Positions 8,489-15,982 of a stretch of DNA of 19,078 nucleotides are shown here, piece by piece; the stretch's first letter is position 1, and each line of letters begins with the position of its first letter. Source of the stretch: JBFWIL01 sp050256015 (lineage in GTDB: Bacteria; Bacteroidota; Bacteroidia; Bacteroidales; Prolixibacteraceae); NCBI GenBank assembly GCA_050256015.1, contig JBFWIL010000018.1, positions 1 to 19,078 of the forward strand. Reading direction: 5' to 3'. The position numbers and the translations under genes are program-made. Below the pieces are notes generated by a model. That model saw nothing but the letters and a program-made list of their open reading frames with translations. It searched no databases and had not been told where the DNA came from.

Positions 8489-10549
8489 CTACCGGCTTTC
8501 AGAAATCGTGGCCTGGTAGTTGGACGCGTTGTATTGCGGATTCCGTAAGGGATGATACAGGTCCGGGTTGTTAAGAGGATTGTTGTCCTGTGTGTAGACC
8601 CACAGTTCCTTCGGATTCCAGACCACAATCTCATCCCGGCAATCGCCCGTTATATCCAGAACGGCATAGCACATATCCGGATGCCCGTCGTCGGGAAAAC
8701 GAAGCACCCTTCGTCCGTAGCCGTCCCAGGCTCCGCCTTCTGTAGCATTGGCATTCAGAATAAAATACTCTTCCGTTTTGCCGGTCCAGTTAAGTGGCAG
8801 GCACATGCTGCCGTACTGGTTGGGTTCAAAGCTGTGGTAGATATCTCCGTCCTTATTGAACAGATGAATAATTCCCTGGTTTCCCCAGAAGTTTACCGAA
8901 ACGGTTTCAAGTCCGGGCAGGTCATCCCGGAAATTCGCGACGGCCGGGTTTTGAACATGCCCGATAAAATGGTGTTTCAGTATGTTTCCCTGGAGGTCGG
9001 CAAAGAAAAAGCCTTCGTCACTGGCTGCGCATAGAATCCGGGGTTTTTCCTGCGGATGAAAGCGAACAACGGCCACTCCGTCGGCATGATCCGACAAGCG
9101 ATCATCCAGACTCCACAGCAAGGTTCCGTCATCGTCAAACAGACTGTAGCCGGTAAGCAGTTCGTCTTTGCCGTCACAATCCGTATCATAGGCATAAGGA
9201 TAATGCCCGGTGCGGCATTCGTTTTTCCAAAGCCGGTTCAGCTGGGCATCATAAGCCCACAGGTATTGATAACGGTCTTTGAGAATGAAATCGCTGTCAT
9301 AACCCTTGCCATGCAGATCCAGGAAATAAATGCAGTCGCCCAGTATGCGAGGGAAACTGTTGTGTCCGGACTCCATGGGCTCACCTCCGGGAGTCGGCGG
9401 GGTGGGGACTTTTCTCCTGATTTTGCCGGTAGTTCCTTCGGCAATGATGATTTCCTGATTCATACAGTAAATGACTTCATTTTTCCCGTCCTGGTCCAGG
9501 TCATGGATCTGAAAAGCCACATCGTTTGTGAGCATGGTTTTCCATGGGTCCGGTTTCCCTTTTTGCCAGAGTATTTGTCCATCCAGTGTGAGGGCTGTCA
9601 GACAGCTCAGTTCGCTGTTCCGGTCTTTGGGGCCATGGTGAACGACCTGACCTATCAGGACGTCAATTTCCCCGTCACCGTTCAGATCGCCGAAGCGAAC
9701 ATTTCGTCCGGCACCGAATTCTCCCAGAAAGGTTTTTTTGTAAACCGTCATGCCAGGATTGGTTGAACCCAGGCTGTCTTCTTCCTGACGAAAGGCCAGT
9801 TCACGACTTTCCATATCGCGCTGATCCTTTTTTATGGCACTCACGCTGACGGTATAAAATTCTGCGGGACCATCGGCCAGCAACCCGACTTTACCGTTCG
9901 GAAAACTGCTGTCGCAGACCTCAAACTGCTGTTTGTCCGGGAGGAAAACTTTCAGTGTGCTGTCCGCAACCGAAATTTTCAGATGAATTGTTTTTCCGGG
10001 GGCAAACGGGTTGGACGTTCGCCCCAGTATGGTTTCCCGGGGTTGCCTGAAGCCATCGGCGTGGTTTACCTTCAGCAGGGAAATGCTTTTTCCTTCAATC
10101 CCCAAAAAGTAATAACAGCGGTCGTTCCTGTAGCGGATAAGCATTCCACTGCGGTAATCTTCCTGGTCCGGTCTGAAGGATACTTCTACGGTATAGTCTG
10201 TCCAGAACTCACTTCCTGTAATAACCTGGGGATGCCAGTGGGCGTTGTGGTTTAGTCCGGTTTGCACCAGCATCTTCCCGTTATCGGCAGTGCGGCGTAT
10301 TTCCCAGGAGGGAGGGAGGTTGTAGCGGAAGGTGGAAACGGCCCAGCGGGAACGGGGCCGGGCTTCGGGAAGGTAATGATATTCCGTTTGGGCTCCGATA
10401 TCGGTTAACAGGGGGCCGGTATCCATACCGGAAAAGTCTTCTTTAAGCAGGTAACCCGTGGTAGTCAACTTGCAGGAGAACAGGAAAAGAACGAGAATGA
10501 CTGTAACCGGCAAGGTATACAGAAGGTGGAAGGTAAGCCGTGTATTCAT
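8489..10549 (-). CDS. Lipoprotein with lectin-like domain and FG-GAP/beta-propeller repeats, polysaccharide-lyase-like
   Basis: A 686-residue protein. Residues 1-25 are a hydrophobic export signal ending in a lipobox-like LFSC with Cys26, so it is probably lipid-anchored. No acidic residues follow the Cys, so I see no surface-export signal of the Bacteroidetes type. Residues about 30-240 resemble a concanavalin/LamG-like (DUF1080-type) beta-sandwich. From about 280 onward come repeats with calcium-loop-like motifs: DLNGDGEID (288), DLDQDGKNE (350), DTDCDGKDE (455) and DITGDCRDE (632). That repeat pattern is typical of FG-GAP propellers and of secreted rhamnogalacturonan-lyase-like enzymes (for example PL11 or PL42 types). 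I infer a role in plant or algal glycan breakdown. No catalytic residue can be assigned, so a purely binding function is possible. It is a single gene, upstream of guaB and downstream of gnd's terminator. Confidence 0.6.
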   Translation of the reverse strand: MNTRLTFHLLYTLPVTVILVLFLFSCKLTTTGYLLKEDFSGMDTGPLLTDIGAQTEYHYLPEARPRSRWAVSTFRYNLPPSWEIRRTADNGKMLVQTGLNHNAHWHPQVITGSEFWTDYTVEVSFRPDQEDYRSGMLIRYRNDRCYYFLGIEGKSISLLKVNHADGFRQPRETILGRTSNPFAPGKTIHLKISVADSTLKVFLPDKQQFEVCDSSFPNGKVGLLADGPAEFYTVSVSAIKKDQRDMESRELAFRQEEDSLGSTNPGMTVYKKTFLGEFGAGRNVRFGDLNGDGEIDVLIGQVVHHGPKDRNSELSCLTALTLDGQILWQKGKPDPWKTMLTNDVAFQIHDLDQDGKNEVIYCMNQEIIIAEGTTGKIRRKVPTPPTPGGEPMESGHNSFPRILGDCIYFLDLHGKGYDSDFILKDRYQYLWAYDAQLNRLWKNECRTGHYPYAYDTDCDGKDELLTGYSLFDDDGTLLWSLDDRLSDHADGVAVVRFHPQEKPRILCAASDEGFFFADLQGNILKHHFIGHVQNPAVANFRDDLPGLETVSVNFWGNQGIIHLFNKDGDIYHSFEPNQYGSMCLPLNWTGKTEEYFILNANATEGGAWDGYGRRVLRFPDDGHPDMCYAVLDITGDCRDEIVVWNPKELWVYTQDNNPLNNPDLYHPLRNPQYNASNYQATISESR

Positions 10550-10627
10550 AAGATCAATTGTTTAGCTAAGATTTGCTTAAAAATACGATAAGACACTCAG
10601 GAAAGAAAATTTTTCCGGCTGTTTCCT

Positions 10628-10660
10628 AAAAAAAACCGCCTCCGGATACCTCCGGGGCGG
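10628..10660 (-). terminator. Rho-independent terminator of the gnd transcription unit
   Basis: On the - strand a GC-rich hairpin (10651-10660 with 10636-10646, one bulged A) is followed directly by eight T. It lies 36 bases beyond the gnd stop. It is the only T-tailed hairpin I find between the regulator gene and this point, which marks the end of the six-gene unit. Confidence 0.88.
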
Positions 10661-10696
10661 CTTAGGTTGAATTTGTTACCGTTAATAGCAAAAAGA

Positions 10697-12151
10697 TCAG
10701 ACCACGTAAGTGGAAGAAGCGGTGTCTCCTCCGCGACCGGTCCAGTTTGTGTGGAAGAACTCTCCCCGGTCTTTGTCAACCCGTTCATAGGTGTGGGCTC
10801 CGAAGTAGTCGCGCTGGGCCTGCAACAGGTTGGCAGGAAGCCGTTCACAGCGGAAGCCGTCGAAATAGGTAAGCGCTGCGGTAAGTGCGGGAACGGGAAT
10901 GCCGTTTGACAGGGCTGTGGCACAAACCCGGCGCCAGCCGGCCTGGGAGGCCTCCACTTTTTCCCGGAAGATGGGATCCAGCAGGAGGTTAGGTAAGGCC
11001 GGATTTTTGTCGAAGGCTTTTTTTATGTCGCCGAGGAACGCAGAGCGGATTATGCAACCGCCTCGCCACATAAGGGCAATCCCCCCGTAGTTCAGGTTCC
11101 AGCCGTATTCCTTGGCGGCTTCCATCATCAGATTGTAGCCCTGGGCGTAGGAAATAATCTTGGCTCCGTAAAGGGCCATCTTGATATCTTCAATGAACCG
11201 GGCTTTGTCTCCTTTGAATTCGGCTTTGGGGCCGCTGATTGCCTTTGACGCAGCTACCCGCAGATCTTTCTGGGCCGAGAGGCAGCGGGCAAATACGGAT
11301 TCCCCGATCAGCGTCAGCGGAATGCCCAGGTCGAGGGCAGCTACTCCGGTCCACTTTCCGGTTCCTTTTTGTCCGGCTGTATCGAGAATCTTTTCCACGA
11401 TCGGCTGACCTTCTTCATCCTTAAAGCCCAGGATGTCTCGGGTTATCTCAATCAGGTATGAATCCAGCTCTTCCGTATTCCATTTTTTGAAGACTTCGTG
11501 CATCTCCCCGGCCTGCATGCCGAGAAGGTCTTTCATGACCTGATAGGCTTCGCAGATAATCTGCATGTCACCGTACTCAATGCCGTTGTGAACCATTTTT
11601 ACAAAATGTCCGGCTCCGCCTTCCCCGACCCATTCGCAGCAAGGAGATCCGTCTTCCACTTTGGCTGCGACAGCCTGGAAGATCTCCTTCACATGGGGCC
11701 ATGCGGCAGGTGATCCGCCTGGCATCATAGACGGGCCGAGCAGGGCGCCTTCTTCTCCTCCGGAAACGCCGGTGCCGATGTAAAGCAATCCTTTGCTTTC
11801 CACATACTGGGCGCGGCGGATGGTATCGGGGAAATGAGAATTCCCTCCGTCAATAATGATGTCGCCTTTGTCAAGATGGGGGATCAGCTTTTCAATAAAA
11901 TCGTCCACAGGTTTCCCTGCTTTGACCAGCATCATTACCTTTCGCGGTTTCTCCAGCGAAGCAACCAGTTCGGCTATGGAATGAGCTCCAATGAATTTTT
12001 TCCCGGCCCCGCGTCCGTTCACGAATTTATCTACCTTTTCTACCGTCCGGTTATAGACGGCGACGGTATAACCTTTGCTTTCCATGTTCAGCACCAAGTT
12101 CTCTCCCATTACGGCCAGGCCGATCAATCCGATGTCTGCTAATTTCGTCAT
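10697..12151 (-). CDS. gnd: 6-phosphogluconate dehydrogenase, decarboxylating (NADP-type)
   Basis: This enzyme converts 6-phosphogluconate to ribulose 5-phosphate, CO2 and NADPH in the oxidative pentose phosphate pathway. The 484 residues are full length. The nucleotide-binding start is IGLIGLAVMGENLVLNM (8-24), with VYNRT at 32-36, where the Arg usually reads the NADP 2'-phosphate. The substrate Ser-Gly-Gly is 130-132 (VSGGEEGA), Lys185 is the catalytic base in GHFVKMVHNGIEY, and Glu192 is the acid. The C-terminal tail FHTNWTGRGG is conserved. It is last in the sugar-acid run, 111 bases after pdxB, and is followed by a strong terminator. No zwf or pgl is adjacent, so its 6-phosphogluconate may come from gluconate and not from glucose 6-phosphate (inference). 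Confidence 0.97.
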   Translation of the reverse strand: MTKLADIGLIGLAVMGENLVLNMESKGYTVAVYNRTVEKVDKFVNGRGAGKKFIGAHSIAELVASLEKPRKVMMLVKAGKPVDDFIEKLIPHLDKGDIIIDGGNSHFPDTIRRAQYVESKGLLYIGTGVSGGEEGALLGPSMMPGGSPAAWPHVKEIFQAVAAKVEDGSPCCEWVGEGGAGHFVKMVHNGIEYGDMQIICEAYQVMKDLLGMQAGEMHEVFKKWNTEELDSYLIEITRDILGFKDEEGQPIVEKILDTAGQKGTGKWTGVAALDLGIPLTLIGESVFARCLSAQKDLRVAASKAISGPKAEFKGDKARFIEDIKMALYGAKIISYAQGYNLMMEAAKEYGWNLNYGGIALMWRGGCIIRSAFLGDIKKAFDKNPALPNLLLDPIFREKVEASQAGWRRVCATALSNGIPVPALTAALTYFDGFRCERLPANLLQAQRDYFGAHTYERVDKDRGEFFHTNWTGRGGDTASSTYVV

Positions 12152-12262
12152 AGTGTCTGTTTGTTTTAAATGTTTAAAGATGCAAATGAATTAATGTCAG
12201 TTTCTTTCCCTTTTTGCGCGTCTCGTTTGTTTTATCCCCGGGAAATTAACGTCTGGCAGCTT

Positions 12263-13393
12263 TCAGACTCCCCGTACCAGAAAGCCGAGTTGCTGCAGTT
12301 TTTTTTGTACAGGAGCCGGAACCTCATTCATTTTCAGAATGAAAACCGGAAATTCCCGCCGGACCGGGTAATTTCCCCGGAGTAGTTCAAAGCGGGACGG
12401 AGCTTCCCGCAGGGCCTGATCATCTCTGCGGATATCGTAGCTGGCCAGCACGGCCTGACTCAGAATCTGTTCTTCCGTGAGTCCTTTCCCGTTGAGAAAA
12501 AACGTAGTTTTTTCCGGAAGTTCAATGTCCTTGGCTTTCCAGTGGTCAATACCCAGGTTAAAGAAACGGCTGACAGCCTGTATGCTCATGGTGGTTCCGT
12601 TGGCTTTTCCGTCTTTGGAATAACCTGCGATATGCGGTGTAGCCAGTATGCAGCGATCGAGCAGTTCCCGGTCAATACATGGTTCGTGTTCCCAGCAGTC
12701 GAGCACCAGGGCCTTTATTTTTTTCAGATCCAGTGCTTTTTTGACTGCCCTGCTGTTAATCACCTCGCCGCGGCAGGAGTTGATAAATACGGGACACCGC
12801 ATAAGACTGTTGAAAAAAGACTCGTTGGCCAGATGTAAGGTTTTATCCTCTCCCTGCCGGTTAAGCGGAACGTGGAGGGTAATTATGTCGGCTTCCTGCT
12901 TGATCTGGTCCAGGCTTACAAAAGCGTCGGGGCCTTCAGCCCGTGCTCGTGGCGGGTCATTCAGCAATACCCTCATGCCAAAAATCTCGCAGATACGGGC
13001 CACTTTGGAACCAACCTGGCCGACACCTACCACGCCTATCGTCTTGCCTTTCAGTTCAAATCCCAGTTTAAAGGAAAGGACGAACAGGACCGAAGCAACG
13101 TACTGTTCCACCGACTTGCTGTTGCATCCGGGGGCATTGGTCCATCCGATGCCTGCCTTTTCGCAGTAGCCGGTATCAATATGGTCGAACCCGATGGTTG
13201 CCGTGGCAATAAATTTCACGGAAGAATTTTTCAGCAATTTTTCATTGCAGATTGTTCTTGTCCGCGTAATCAGAGCATCGGCATCTTTTACCAGTTCCGG
13301 AGTGGTTTTGGATCCAGGGAGGTAGCATACCTGCCCGAAAGGTTCCAGGGCTCCCTTGATGTACGGAATCTTATCGTCAACAATGAATTTCAT
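12263..13393 (-). CDS. pdxB: Erythronate-4-phosphate dehydrogenase
   Basis: PdxB oxidises 4-phospho-D-erythronate to 2-oxo-3-hydroxy-4-phosphobutanoate in the DXP-independent branch of pyridoxal 5'-phosphate synthesis. The 376 residues match E. coli PdxB in length and layout: N-terminal MKFIVDDKIPYIKGALEPFG, ADALITRTRT, FIATATIGFDHID, the Rossmann motif VGVGQVG (122-128), and the PdxB-specific C-terminal dimerisation part with YDIRRDDQALRE. The active-site residues of D-2-hydroxyacid dehydrogenases are Arg208 (SCRGE), Glu237 (CWEHEP) and His254 (PHIAGYS). It starts 40 bases after the LarA-like gene and probably shares its transcript. Its place in a hexuronate-type cluster is unexpected. A second role on another sugar-acid phosphate cannot be excluded. 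Confidence 0.93.
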   Translation of the reverse strand: MKFIVDDKIPYIKGALEPFGQVCYLPGSKTTPELVKDADALITRTRTICNEKLLKNSSVKFIATATIGFDHIDTGYCEKAGIGWTNAPGCNSKSVEQYVASVLFVLSFKLGFELKGKTIGVVGVGQVGSKVARICEIFGMRVLLNDPPRARAEGPDAFVSLDQIKQEADIITLHVPLNRQGEDKTLHLANESFFNSLMRCPVFINSCRGEVINSRAVKKALDLKKIKALVLDCWEHEPCIDRELLDRCILATPHIAGYSKDGKANGTTMSIQAVSRFFNLGIDHWKAKDIELPEKTTFFLNGKGLTEEQILSQAVLASYDIRRDDQALREAPSRFELLRGNYPVRREFPVFILKMNEVPAPVQKKLQQLGFLVRGV

Positions 13394-13433
13394 AGTGCAG
13401 TTCTCCGTTTATCTCTGTTCACGGTGCCGGTCC

Positions 13434-14723
13434 CTATACGTTAAACCGGTCTTTGAACGCCCAGAGGCCCAAGGCCGGATTGGAAATATAGAATACTTCT
13501 TCTCCGTCGGGCATTACGTTCAAGCCTTCGCGGAGTTTTTCCGGATTGTATTTTGCAGTGATGGCTTTAAGGTCGCCGTAAGTCAAACCTACACTTTCAA
13601 TTTCCTCCCGGCTCAGGTTGCCGGCTTCTTGTCCCGGACAGTAAGTTACCGAGAAACGGCCTTCGGACGATCCGTGGATCAGGTGGGCCGCAGCACTCAG
13701 GTTATTACGCAGCTCTTCATTTTCCGTAACGGCCTTCAGTGTTGCCGGTGTCCCGAAATAACCGTATTTCCGGATCAGCCGGTCAATCTCCTTGTCTTCC
13801 CCGAATTCTTTCAGAGCAGGGGCCAGTACTATCAGTTCCCCTTCGTCGGCAATGGCCATACGGGTTCGGTAGATCGATTTGTTTCCCAGCCAGGTCGATT
13901 TGAATTCGGTGGGATCGAGCCAGACGAGCACTTTTTTCAGCGGTTGATCCAGCATCTCAAAGTTCACCTGCAGGGAAAGCCTGGCCGCCTTGTCGAAGAC
14001 CTCGAAGTCATCTCCTATGAACAGTCCCCTGGTTTTAATTTTTCCGTCGGTTTTGTCCAGTCCTACCACGGTCTGTACATATACGATGGGCAATTGTTTG
14101 GCGAAATGTTCGGAGGCATAGTTGAATACTTTCCTGACAGGGGTGTCGGCATGTCCCATCATTTTTTCCATGCCATAGGCAGCCCCGATAAAATGACTTT
14201 TGTTAATGCCTTCCACGCCGCCGGTCCCGACAAAGATGTTTTTGTTGTAGTTGGCCATGCCCACCACTTCGTGGGGAACGACCTGCCCGATGGACAGGAT
14301 CAGGTCATAAGCTCCTTCAACAAGCAGTTTGTTGACCTGGGCCGGCCAGGGAAAATCAACCACGCCTCCCGATACTTCGCTGACGAAAGATCCCGGGACC
14401 TCTCCAAGGGTGATTACATCGTTTCTCCAGTCATGTTCCCGGATCAGGGAAGCTGGCAGGGACCCGAACATATGGGCGATTTGCCTGTCGGTCATCGGGG
14501 AATGGGTTCCCAGGGCAGGCAGCACATCCGTGAGCCTGTCTCCGTAATACTGCCAGCTCATTTCGGTCAGTTCGCCGGCCCGGCTGGGCAACCGGGTGTA
14601 ATCGGGAGGAAGGGCCAGCACCTTGTTCCTGTTTTTCAGATGGTCTAAGGCCTTGAACAATCCGGCTCTTAAATCTTCTGCAGTCAGTTCCAGTTCGGAA
14701 GATCCGATTTCATAGTATATCAT
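13434..14723 (-). CDS. LarA-like nickel-pincer racemase/epimerase, candidate aldonate 2-epimerase
   Basis: A 429-residue cytosolic protein close in length to lactate racemase LarA. The LarA landmarks are present with the same internal spacing: DYTR (Asp41, Arg44), GTHSP (His74), VPHEVVG (His151), NKNIFVG (Lys161, ten after that His) and KSHF (His177, 26 after it). In LarA the corresponding residues bind the substrate and the nickel-pincer nucleotide (NPN) and act as the two catalytic His. NPN needs LarB, LarC and LarE, none of which are in this window. The family contains racemases and C2 epimerases of many alpha-hydroxyacids, reported to include D-gluconate 2-epimerase. Neighbouring genes make D-mannonate and use 6-phosphogluconate, so D-mannonate/D-gluconate interconversion is my preferred guess. 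Lactate or another acid is possible. The superfamily is firm, the substrate inferred. Confidence 0.85.
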   Translation of the reverse strand: MIYYEIGSSELELTAEDLRAGLFKALDHLKNRNKVLALPPDYTRLPSRAGELTEMSWQYYGDRLTDVLPALGTHSPMTDRQIAHMFGSLPASLIREHDWRNDVITLGEVPGSFVSEVSGGVVDFPWPAQVNKLLVEGAYDLILSIGQVVPHEVVGMANYNKNIFVGTGGVEGINKSHFIGAAYGMEKMMGHADTPVRKVFNYASEHFAKQLPIVYVQTVVGLDKTDGKIKTRGLFIGDDFEVFDKAARLSLQVNFEMLDQPLKKVLVWLDPTEFKSTWLGNKSIYRTRMAIADEGELIVLAPALKEFGEDKEIDRLIRKYGYFGTPATLKAVTENEELRNNLSAAAHLIHGSSEGRFSVTYCPGQEAGNLSREEIESVGLTYGDLKAITAKYNPEKLREGLNVMPDGEEVFYISNPALGLWAFKDRFNV

Positions 14724-14752
14724 AATATTTTCTGTTTTACTGCCGGCCGGAA

Positions 14753-14787
14753 GGGACCGGGCTTTGCCCGCAGCAAAGCCCGGTCCC
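14753..14787 (-). repeat. 15-bp perfect hairpin between kinase and LarA-like genes
   Basis: The arms 14753-14767 (GGGACCGGGCTTTGC) and 14773-14787 are exact reverse complements with a 5-base loop. Further CCGG-rich sequence on both sides could extend the stem. It starts 12 bases beyond the kinase stop and lies about 30 bases before the LarA-like ATG. No T-tract follows on the - strand, so it is more likely an mRNA processing, stability or attenuation element than a full terminator. Confidence 0.8.
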
Positions 14788-14799
14788 CAACCGGTCCGG

Positions 14800-15879
14800 T
14801 TATCGTTTTACGCGGGCATTGCCATGCCAGATACTCCATACCATATCTTCATCTGCCGGCTGGGCATAGTCGGTCAGAAAGGTGGTAGCCAGGGCTCCGG
14901 TGGCCCATCCGAACTGAGGCCATTTTTCAGCTTCCCATCCTTTCAGGATGGCATAGAGCATGCCACCTACAAAACCGTCTCCTCCTCCTATGCGGTCCAA
15001 CACGGTTATTTTGCGGGGTTCAATGATTTGCCATTCGTTCCCGGCCAGCATAATGGCTCCCCAGAGATGCTCGTTTGTACTGACCACCTGACGCAGGGTT
15101 GTGGCAAATACGGAAGCGTCGGGGAAAGATTCTTTGACGCGAGCGATCATGCCTTTGAATCCTTCAATTTTGTCTGCGATTCCTTTCCCTCCTGCTTCGG
15201 GACCTTTTATGCCCAGGCAAAGCTGGAAGTCTTCTTCGTTCCCGATCAGGATGTCTGAAATCGAGGCAATTTCCGTGAAAATATCATGAAGTTCTTTTTC
15301 GCGGCCTTCCCAGAAGGTAGCCCGATAGTTCAGGTCGAAAGAGATGCGGGTTCCGTATTTCTTGGCAAAACGGGCGATCTGGAGGCAAAAGTTGCTGGTT
15401 TCGGGCGACAGGGCGCCGATCAGTCCGGACAGATGTACAATCTGTACGCCTTCCTGTCCGAAAATGCGTTCCAGGTTAAAATCCTTCACGTTCAGCGTAC
15501 GGCCTACTTCGCCGGCCCGGTCATTCTGCACACGCGGACCGCGTGAACCGTATCCGCTGTCGGCGATGTTGAACTGATGGCGGTAGCCCCAGGGACCTCC
15601 CTGTTCCACTTCCGGCCCTTCGTAGTTCATGTGGCGGCTTTTCAGGTTGCTCTTGATAAAACGGGCAATCGGACTGCCCTTGACAAAGGTGGTCAGCACC
15701 TTGACGGGAAGTCCCAAAAAGGACGAAATGCTGGCTACATTGGTTTCTGCACTGGTGGCCTGCATTTCATACAGGGAACTGCTGTGTACGGGTTGCCCGT
15801 TTACGGGAGTAATCCGTACTCCCATGCTGGTGGGAACCAGCAGCGAATATTGGCAATTTTGCTTTAACTGAAGATTCAT
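14800..15879 (-). CDS. PfkB family sugar or sugar-acid kinase (KdgK-like; gluconate possible)
   Basis: A 359-residue ribokinase-fold kinase. The C-terminal PfkB signature is DRIGGGDGFVGG, with catalytic Asp301 and an anion hole reading GGGD in place of the common GAGD. The region ISFDLNYRATFW (179-190) resembles the FDLNYR..LW segment of 2-keto-3-deoxygluconate kinases. The N-terminal substrate signature is unusual: TSAETNVASISSFLG (42-56) replaces the typical GG..N motif, followed by a long insert around 91-130. By family and neighbours it should phosphorylate a hexuronate-derived acid: KDG in the standard route, or gluconate if the LarA-like protein makes it. It is third in the run, 103 bases after the SDR gene and 76 bases before the LarA-like gene. 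Kinase activity is nearly certain, the substrate open. Confidence 0.85.
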   Translation of the reverse strand: MNLQLKQNCQYSLLVPTSMGVRITPVNGQPVHSSSLYEMQATSAETNVASISSFLGLPVKVLTTFVKGSPIARFIKSNLKSRHMNYEGPEVEQGGPWGYRHQFNIADSGYGSRGPRVQNDRAGEVGRTLNVKDFNLERIFGQEGVQIVHLSGLIGALSPETSNFCLQIARFAKKYGTRISFDLNYRATFWEGREKELHDIFTEIASISDILIGNEEDFQLCLGIKGPEAGGKGIADKIEGFKGMIARVKESFPDASVFATTLRQVVSTNEHLWGAIMLAGNEWQIIEPRKITVLDRIGGGDGFVGGMLYAILKGWEAEKWPQFGWATGALATTFLTDYAQPADEDMVWSIWHGNARVKR

Positions 15880-15907
15880 ATCAAATGAGTTTTATGGTTT
15901 ACATATC

Positions 15908-15957
15908 GTCCGGCAACTGAGCTTTCACAAAGAATGCTTAGAAGCAGGCTGCCGGAC
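15908..15957 (-). repeat. Weak inverted repeat between SDR and kinase genes
   Basis: GTCCGGCA (15908-15915) and its exact complement (15950-15957) flank 34 bases in which GCTT and AAGC can also pair. It begins 25 bases after the SDR stop and has no T-tract. With the 14753 hairpin, it means both of the longer gaps in this part of the unit carry a potential structure. The evidence is modest. Confidence 0.35.
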
Positions 15958-15982
15958 TGATTTTATGCGGTTTGTGCATGGT

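Noticed and set aside
9056..9766. 236-codon open frame on the + strand inside the lipoprotein gene
   Set aside because: Antisense shadow of the FG-GAP region; no promoter, no domain signature.
10597..10923. 108-codon - strand frame overlapping the end of gnd
   Set aside because: It is in another frame of gnd and runs through the terminator hairpin; composition is not protein-like.
13356..14648. 430-codon open frame on the + strand across the LarA-like gene
   Set aside because: It lies opposite a gene with clear family motifs; its translation has no recognisable domain and is rich in the Phe/Gly/Gln pattern of antisense shadows.
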